Shown here in pieces: positions 56,772 to 64,000 of a stretch of DNA of 64,000 nt; positions within the stretch are counted from its first letter, which is position 1; each line of letters opens with the position of its first letter. Source of the stretch: Chrysomallon squamiferum (lineage: Eukaryota; Mollusca; Gastropoda; Neomphalida; Peltospiridae); contig CM022676.1 of assembly GCA_012295275.1 (NCBI GenBank), positions 336,841 through 400,840 of the forward strand, written 5' to 3'. Below the pieces are notes generated by a model that saw only the letters and a list, made by a program, of their open reading frames with translations, had not been told where the DNA came from and did no database searches. The position numbers and the translations under genes were made by a program.

Positions 56772-59642
56772 CAGTCTATGCTTTGTATGTGTATTCATGT
56801 GTTTCATTATAGGGACATCACTATTAAAGAATGGTAACATTATGCTGATTTTTGTTTTGCTAGCTGCTCCTATCATATCACTACCAAAGACACTGTACCG
56901 TTTTAAAAACAATCAGAGCGGGACGATTACGTGTGTTGTGAATGCTAACCCTCCTGTCACTCACTTTATATGGATTAAAAACAAACAAATTCTCAACATG
57001 AATTCTGAAAGATTACAAAAGACATTAAGAAATGGTGTCATGTCGTTGTTTATAAGAAACGTACAAAAAACCGACAAAGGAATTTACATTTGTAGTGCGA
57101 GCAATTCCGTAGGAGAAACATGGAGCGGAATAATACATGTATATGTACAGTGTAAGTAAATAATTTTGAATATATTACTATATTACGACTGCTACACCGG
57201 CAGCTACAATTAGTTACGTACAGTTTCATTTATAATTATGTACAGTCGAATCTTACAGGTTTTTGTTAGTTATGAACGACACTGAAATTTTTATGGACAT
57301 TAAGTTTCTTTCTTTTGTGATCTCAGTCTGCTGGGGCTTCCTGTACCATTTTTTTCTTCTCAACAACCAATATACAATTATATACAGCTGTGGTATCGCT
57401 ATGTAAAAAAAGCCCGTCCCATATAACCAAAACATGTCGCCGAAATACTTTTGAAGAGATGTTATAACTGTCTTTATTAATGCATTATGTTATTTCTAGA
57501 TTTCATGTCTTTATTAATGCATTATATTATTTCTAGATTTCCTATCTGTCTTTGATGCATGTTATTACTTCTAGTTGTTCTAACAGTATTTCTTCATATA
57601 TTATGCTATTCAGATATTCTGATTGCCTGTTAATACATTATATTATTTCTAGATGTGTTGGTCGTCTCAGTTAATACATTATCTTAATCCTAGATGTTGT
57701 GATTGTCTTTATTAACACATTTTATTATTTCTAGATGTTGTGATTGTGTTAATTAAATCATTTTATTATTTCAAGATGTTTTAATTGTCTTTAATATATT
57801 ATGTTATTTGTAGATGTGCTGATTGGCTTTATTAATAAATTTTGTTATTTCTAGATGTTTTAATTGTCTTTATCGTGTTATTTCTAGATGTGCTGATTGG
57901 CTTTATTCATTCATTACCTTATTTCTAATGTACTGATTGACGTTATTAACACATAATGTTATTCCTATGTGTTCTGATTAACTTTATTAACACATTATGT
58001 TATTCCTAGATGTTCGGTCTGTATTAACACATTATATGATTCCTAGATGTTCATATTGCTTTATTCATACATTATATTGTTTCTAGATGTTCTACTTGTC
58101 TTTATTCATATATTATATTATTTCTAGATGTTCTGAGTGTCTATATTAATACATTATATCATTGCTAGAGTGGTAGCGATATTTTTTCACACATTGTGCA
58201 TTTCATAGATTTTCTAATTATCTTTATTCATGTATTATTTCTAGATGTTCTAACACTATTTCTTTATACATTATATTATTTCAAGATGTTTTAGTTATCT
58301 TTATTTTTACATTATGCTTCCTACATGCTCCGTACATCTTTATTTATACATATTCCTACAAGTTGTAATTGTCTTTATTTATGCATGATGATATTCCTAC
58401 AAGTTGTAATTGTCTTTATTTATACATTATGATATTCCTACAAGTTGTAATTGTCTTTATTTATACATGATGATATTCCTACAAGTTCTAATTGTCTTTA
58501 TTTATTGATATACACAAGTTGTAATTGATATTTTCATGATACAAGTTCTAATTGTCTTTATTTATACATTATGATATTCCTACAAGTTGTAATTGTTTTT
58601 ATTTATACATTACGATATTCCTACAAGTTGTAATTGTTTTTATTTATACATTATGATATTCCTACATGTTCTAATTGTTTTTATTTATACATTACGATAT
58701 TCCTACAAGTTGTAATTGTTTTAATTTATACATTACGATATTCCTACATGTTCTGTTTTAATTTATATATGTTCGTAGATGTTCTTGCGGTATTCCTTCT
58801 TATATTATGTTATTCCTAGATCTTCCCGAGGTGGAAGTGGTTCCTACGACACTTGTTCTTGGTAAAGATGAAGGAACAACGTTATTCTGTTTTGTGGATG
58901 CCTATCCTCCAGCAAAGTTAATTGTCTGGTACACTGAAAAGCAAAATGGAAAAAAACAAATTTTAAAAGTTTTGAGGCTGGCTGATTCAAACTCAGGCGT
59001 TGGGTCCCTATATGTGAATAAAACGGGTCACTACTTCTGTGAAGTTTTTAACATAAATGGCACTGGTCTAGGAAAGGCTGATGCTCTCGTTGAAAGTATG
59101 TCTGTTTTGTTAATTGTTAATATACAACACTCTCTGGTTTAGTATTCTTAGCTAATTTGCAAATGTAAGGGAACATTTTGTTTAGTAATGCGTAGCGAGT
59201 CACTGTAGAGACAGACTTTGACTTTTTCAGTGATAAGCAACAGGCCTATCAGGTTTTTGAAGCATTCAGTTGCAATAAGAACTGTGAGCATAAAATTATT
59301 ATACTGATGATTATTATTTTTTAATTATTTTATTTTATGTTCACTACAAACTACAATAAAAGCATTATTGTAATATATATCTATATCTATATCTGTCTAT
59401 ATAATCTATCTATCTATCTATATATTATAACCATACATTAAAACCACATATTTACAAATAACAATACAATACATCAGTATAATTACAAGCAATACCACGA
59501 TATTTCATGATTTTGAATTTTAGAACTAAAACCGCTTTCGAAAGATATTTCATCCACGACGGCTCTCAACAGCGCGATTCCATTCATCATATTCCTTCTA
59601 ATCCTGTCATTGCTACATGTTCCTTTTGTAAGAGGTTTGTAA
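56533..59642 (+). CDS. Gene E: compact two-Ig protein, possibly GPI-anchored
   Basis: Exons: 56533-56611 (signal peptide), 56864-57151 and 58820-59095 (two Ig domains), 59524-59642 (hydrophobic C-terminus with stop). Sum 762 nt, 253 residues, all introns phase 1. It lies divergent from gene D, with 3.7 kb between start codons. Its two Ig exons are homologues of D exons 4 and 5; equivalents of D's first two Ig exons are absent, and only 252 bases separate the signal exon from the first Ig exon. The C-terminus has a small-residue stretch, a hydrophobic run and no basic cytoplasmic tail, which fits a GPI-attachment signal, though a plain membrane anchor is possible. The second intron is filled with a roughly 41-bp minisatellite. 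Confidence 0.75.
56681..56768. repeat. (CT)n microsatellite in gene E intron 1
   Basis: Pure CT tract of about 44 units; it takes up a third of the 252-base intron. Confidence 0.95.
56864..57151 (+). CDS. Gene E exon 2: Ig domain 1
   Basis: A 288-nt phase 1-1 exon after TTTGCTAG: APIISLPKTLY, ITCVVNANPPVTHFIWIKNK, MSLFIRNVQKTDKG and YICSASNSVGE. Near-duplicate of gene D exon 4. Confidence 0.85.
57460..58815. repeat. About 41-bp minisatellite filling gene E intron 2
   Basis: Roughly 33 degenerate units like TTATTAATACATTATATTAT then TTCTAGATGTTCTGATTGTC. Every unit resembles the real 3' splice site that follows it (TTATTCCTAG|ATCTTC). Later units drift to CCTACAAGTTGTAATTG. Confidence 0.85.
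58820..59095 (+). CDS. Gene E exon 3: Ig domain 2
   Basis: A 276-nt phase 1-1 exon: LPEVEVVPTTLVLGKDEG, TLFCFVDAYPP, LIVWYTEKQNGKKQILKV and TGHYFCEVFNINGTG. Compared with gene D exon 5 it is five codons shorter between strands E and F, and the usual Asp before G-x-Y-x-C is replaced. GTATGT donor. Confidence 0.8.
59524..59642 (+). CDS. Gene E exon 4: hydrophobic C-terminus and stop
   Basis: After GAATTTTAG the phase-1 frame reads LKPLSKDISSTTALNSA, then IPFIIFLLILSLLHV, then PFVRGL and a stop. A small-residue site (NSA) followed by a hydrophobic end with no basic anchor is the layout of a GPI signal. Confidence 0.65.
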
Positions 59643-60536
59643 CGTTAATATTACAACCACTATTAACACTGACACTAATGTTAATGTTGATACAGCTAAT
59701 AACATTACTATCACCACTACTGTTACACCATAGCCATCACTTGTAGGACGACTAGAACCACTGCAACAACAACTACTACTATTACTATTACTAATAATAA
59801 TTATGCTAGCTTAATCACTGCAACACAAGCGTGCTGCTCAACTATGAGATAGATGATGATATCGTATAGTTATATTTATGCAACATGAACGTGGTTTATA
59901 AAGACAATTGCGTATTGGTGCACATTTTAATTAGTGAATGAAAAAGCAGCATAGTTATCCATTATAGCTATTGCAATAAGAGAATTATTTCTACCATTAC
60001 GACCACAACCACCTCTAGTAGTATTAACACTATTATTAATACAACTACTACTGCTGCTGATACTAATACCATTACAGTATATCAGTAACTCTATGGCTGT
60101 ACTAATTACCACTACTACTACTAATGTAATATCAGTACTACTTCCAATTTAATACTATTGCCACTATTACTGCTGCTAATGCTAATTCTACTGCCACTGC
60201 TACTACTGTTAATACTAATACTAACACTATTACAATCAATACTACTACTAATACTAACGCTAATACCACTACTATTACTGTTAGTAATAATAATACTAAT
60301 ACCATTACTGCTACTATTACAGCTATCATTACTGCTATTCCTGCCACTACTAGTACTATTACTGCTGCTACTACTGCTATAGTATTACTACTTCTGTTTC
60401 TGCTGCTGCTATTGAAAGTGCTCTACCACTTTTATTACTACAACTAAACCACTATTGCCACTGCTACCACCATTACTACTTCTTAATCGTTTGCTACTAC
60501 TAACACCACTATCATTAGTCCTACTAATACCACCAC

Positions 60537-60596
<60 letters not shown>

Positions 60597-61811
60597 GATC
60601 ATCCTAATATTAATTGTAACAATTACAATGATGATGATGGTATCTTCGAACAGATATCCTTTTTCCCGAAACAAGTGTGAAACCAGAAATTCAGGAATAC
60701 CAACCAAGAACGAGTTCGTTGAGTCAGACCATATGATGCAAACGGAGAATGTCAAGAACAAACAAAAAGTCACGCACCAGAAAATGGACAGACCGAGGAA
60801 GAAATGTCATATTCGACCCCAAAAGTCGTACACAACACATCAAATAACAACAACTATATAATCACAAAACTGTGATATGTTTTGGTCGACAGATAAATTG
60901 TGCACATTGTTTATGTATTTTGTTTGTTTGTTTATTTATGAATTTAAATATTTTTTTATGTTTTTACTTTTTTTTCAGTCAGTCAGAACGGACATATAAT
61001 AAAGATAAGGTTTTAACGGGAATGATAATTTGAATCAGTTATAGTCCCTAAGTTAGAGGACTTAAAACATTTTTAGCAACCTTATTTGCTTTTAATTATT
61101 TTTATCTACAAACATTGATACTTTGTATAATGTTATTTTACTTTTCTTCTTTCTCTCGTTTTGTGGAAACCTTCAAGATAGGAAAATGGTGGATGGTTCG
61201 CTTGTTTTAAAAAACTAAATAATTAATAATATTCTAAATAGTAACTGTCATATCTCGTATATATCATATATCATACTATTTAGATATATATATATAAAAT
61301 TATGCTGGCATGTGTATGCATGTGGATGATGAATAGAAAATTAAAAACAAAATAATACAAAATATTTATCTTTAATTAAACATTTTTAATTTTTTTTTTT
61401 AATTTTTTGATTTTTCTATCACACTAAAAAGAAGTCTGCTTCTCGGTCAAACCACATAACCTTTCTTAACCATATCTGTAAGAAAGAAAAAGAAAATAAT
61501 ATATATTCTTAATTGATCCTGTATTACAGGAATAAAATGCCCGACCCTCCCATTATCTGTGGATCTAAGAAATATTGACATATGAACGGTATTTAAAACT
61601 GATGTTTGCTAAATGACTAGTATGTTTTTCTGATATACTGATAAGGCTAGAGCAGAAACCTATTATTACCACTGCATGGGCAACCACAGAGTGTTAAACA
61701 AAGTTATTCACAAAAATAAAGAAAACGTTAGGCTGGATCGGGAAAGAGTGAACGCAATATGGATGACTGATAACAAGGCATGTCATGGCTTCTAAACACA
61801 ATGACATGCAC

Positions 61812-61812
<1 letters not shown>

Positions 61813-61866
<54 letters not shown>
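61813..61866. repeat. (ATT)n microsatellite
   Basis: About 18 trinucleotide units. Confidence 0.95.
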
Positions 61867-62192
61867 TTTTTTTTCAGAAGGTAGAAATATAGTATGCTTT
61901 ATGGACAGTCATATACACACAAACACACTCATTGTATATCATATATAAATATATATCGTCCGCGTGTTTCGATATTAACTGCTACATTTTAACAGTATCG
62001 TTTAAGTGTAAGAGCCCTATTTGACTGGGTGGATTGTGAAATAGTTCGTGGTATCCATCGAGTGCAACTGGTCCAGTGTTCCATTATTAAACTGAATGAC
62101 TAATAGCTTCAAAGTGATAGAAAATAAGAAAATAATATTTAAACTACTGTTTTACATTTCAGCGAAATTCAGTCACTCTGTCGTTTGAAGTA

Positions 62193-62236
<44 letters not shown>
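62193..62236. repeat. (GT)n microsatellite
   Basis: About 22 dinucleotide units. Confidence 0.95.
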
Positions 62237-62239
<3 letters not shown>

Positions 62240-62710
62240 ACTTCTCAAGGTATAGTTCATTGAATTTCTCTGACATATAAATATATAAAATAATGACCTA
62301 CTTTTAAACAAAATAATATTTAAATATAAATTAAACAACAAATATTTTAATAATTTTACTACAACAAAATAAAATTATTTGAGAATAACATCATGCTGGT
62401 TAATATGAAATTAATTAAAGGATTTGTATAATTAGTTTTCAAAGACGTCTAATTATTTGAGAGAAAAAAGGTCACCACGGATAATATTTAAAAATTAGTG
62501 ACAAGACTTTATGATAATAAATTCCTGAAAGATAACAAATATAATTAGTGAAAAGATTTTATGATGACAAATTCATAATACTTAACAGATGAAATACTTT
62601 TCTTTTATAATAGTAATAAACTCATCAGAGATAATACGTAAAATCAGTGACAAGTATCCTCATAATTACAATTCAGATATATTAAAGATCAGTCACAAAC
62701 AAACTTGGTT

Positions 62711-62808
62711 TCATTCAATCTTTGAAAAAATGGATGCATCAGAGTTTCTTCTGCTTTCTCCCGTCTCTGTGTTGTTCTTAAACTTATACCATTTGTTCTG
62801 TGTATCAT
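62711..62808 (-). CDS. Gene F (partial): candidate terminal cytoplasmic exon
   Basis: A TATATTTACAG acceptor opens a 98-nt phase-1 exon: DDTQNKWYKFKNNTETGESR, then RNSDASIFSKIE and stop at 62711. It is hydrophilic, like a receptor tail end. A candidate donor (AGAAG|GTTAGTATG) lies upstream at about 62945. The rest of the gene would lie to the right, beyond the window. No Ig domain is visible here, so this rests on composition and splice context only. Confidence 0.3.
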
Positions 62809-63118
62809 CTGTAAATATAAAACATTCTCTCTCACCTTTAAATACATACACAGGAACACAAACCCATAGACACGTACACAGATACATAAACATACTCATC
62901 ATTCATTCATTAATTCATTCTTTCATTGATCTAAAAACATACTAACCTTCTCGTGCACCAGTTACAGTTATGACATTATTTATTCTTTTATTCTGTTATT
63001 TCAATACGTCAGTCATTCATCTACATAAAAATAATGATGTTGACCATTACTCATCTTCATTTCATTCATTATTTCTTATATAAATATACTAAAAGTTTCA
63101 TGTTAAAATAAGAAAGCT

Positions 63119-64000
63119 CCGTTTAGCGATGAGTAAAACACTTGTTTACAAACATACTAACTTCTACGTTTAACGATGAGTAAAACACTTGTTTACAAAC
63201 ATACTAACTTCTACGTTTAACGATGAGTAAAACACTTGTTTACAAACATACTAACTTCTACGTTTAACGATGAGTAAAACACTGTTGTTTACAAACATAC
63301 TAACTTCTACGTTTAACGATGTTTGTTTACAAACATACTAACTTCTACGTTTAACGATGAGTAAAACCAGTTGTTTACAAACATACTAACTTCTACGTTT
63401 AACGATGAGTAAAACACTTGTTTACAAACATACTAACTTCTACGTTTAACGATGAGTAAAACACTGTTGTTTACAAACATACTAACTTCTACGTTTAACG
63501 ATGAGTAAAACACTTGTTTACAAACATACTAACTTCTACGTTTAACGATGAGTAAAACCAGTTGTTTACAAACATACTAACTTCTACGTTTAACGATGAG
63601 TAAAACACTTGTTTACAAACATACTAACTTCTCCGTTTAACGATGAGTAAAACACTTGTTTACAAACATACTAACTTCTCCGTTTAACGATGAGTAAAAC
63701 ACTGTTGTTTACAAACATACTAACTTCTACGTTTAACGATGAGTAAAACACTTGTTTACAAACATACTAACTTCTCCGTTTAACGATGAGTAAAACACTT
63801 GTTTACAAACATACTAACTTCTCCGTTTAACGACGAGTAAAACCAGTTGTTTACAAACATACTAACTTCTACGTTTAACGATGAGTAAACACTGTTGTTT
63901 ACAAACATACTAACTTCTACGTTTAACGATGAGTAAACCAGTTGTTTACAAACATACTAACTTCTACGTTTAACGATGAGTAAAACACTGTTGTTTACAA
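63119..64000. repeat. 47-bp minisatellite, about 18 copies, running off the window
   Basis: Unit contains CGTTTAACGATGAGTAAAAC and GTTTACAAACATACTAACTT, with small length variants (ACACTTG, ACACTGTTG, ACCAGTTG). On the minus strand each unit carries AGAAGTTAGTATGTTTG, which looks like a splice donor. Confidence 0.95.

Larger units (their letters stand above)
59643..62710. other. Region downstream of gene E
   Basis: Degenerate ACT/ATT triplet repeats at about 59690-60600 including AAT at 60536-60596, then an open frame at 60628-60861 with basic residues and no recognised family, AT-rich sequence, ATT tract 61813-61866 and GT tract 62193-62236. No Ig exon seen. Confidence 0.6.

Noticed and set aside
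60628-60861. Plus-strand frame with a hydrophobic start and basic tail as a gene E cytoplasmic exon
   Set aside because: The hydrophobic part comes from an AAT repeat, no acceptor fits gene E's phase, and gene E already has a stop at 59642.

Overview
The window is AT-rich eukaryotic DNA with short phase-1 introns, many di-, tri- and tetranucleotide microsatellites, minisatellites and decayed DNA transposons and LINEs. It looks like an invertebrate animal genome. A lophotrochozoan such as a mollusc is my best guess, but no single-copy marker gene is present to prove it. I see no bacterial genes, rRNA, tRNA or CRISPR array.

Almost all the coding sequence belongs to one family: a tandem cluster of immunoglobulin-superfamily (IgSF) cell-surface receptors. 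I reconstructed five genes exon by exon from splice sites and reading phase. Gene A (minus, about 22-11700), gene B (minus, 18144-24553), gene C (minus, 32225-39279) and gene D (minus, 46129-52864) lie head to tail. Gene E (plus, 56533-59642) is divergent from D. The end of a sixth gene (F, minus, 62711-62808) may be entering from the right. Each gene has a signal-peptide exon (66-84 coding bases plus one), then one Ig domain per exon with every intron in phase 1 (exon lengths 249-300, all multiples of three), then a transmembrane or anchor exon. In A, B and C the transmembrane exon exits in phase 2 into cytoplasmic exons. A and B are close paralogues. C, D and E form a second group.

The genes keep a similar front end but differ at the C-terminus. 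A has a long tyrosine-containing tail that appears to feed into a tandem array of at least four copies of a 96-base tail exon at the left edge. B and C have very short basic tails. D stops just after its membrane segment. E ends in a hydrophobic stretch like a GPI-anchor signal. A cluster with long-tailed, short-tailed and anchored members resembles paired immune or allorecognition receptor clusters. That functional reading is inference.

The spaces between genes hold a hAT (ZBED5-like) transposase pseudogene with a perfect 8-bp target duplication (27134-28649), a short hAT-like MITE (55890-56172), a Tigger/pogo remnant (16815-17539), an inverted-repeat MITE (5497-5847, in an intron of A) and a decayed L1/Tx1-type LINE (about 42400-44900). 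Large minisatellites sit in introns of A, B, C and E and at the right edge. Two of them carry splice-site-like sequence in every unit.
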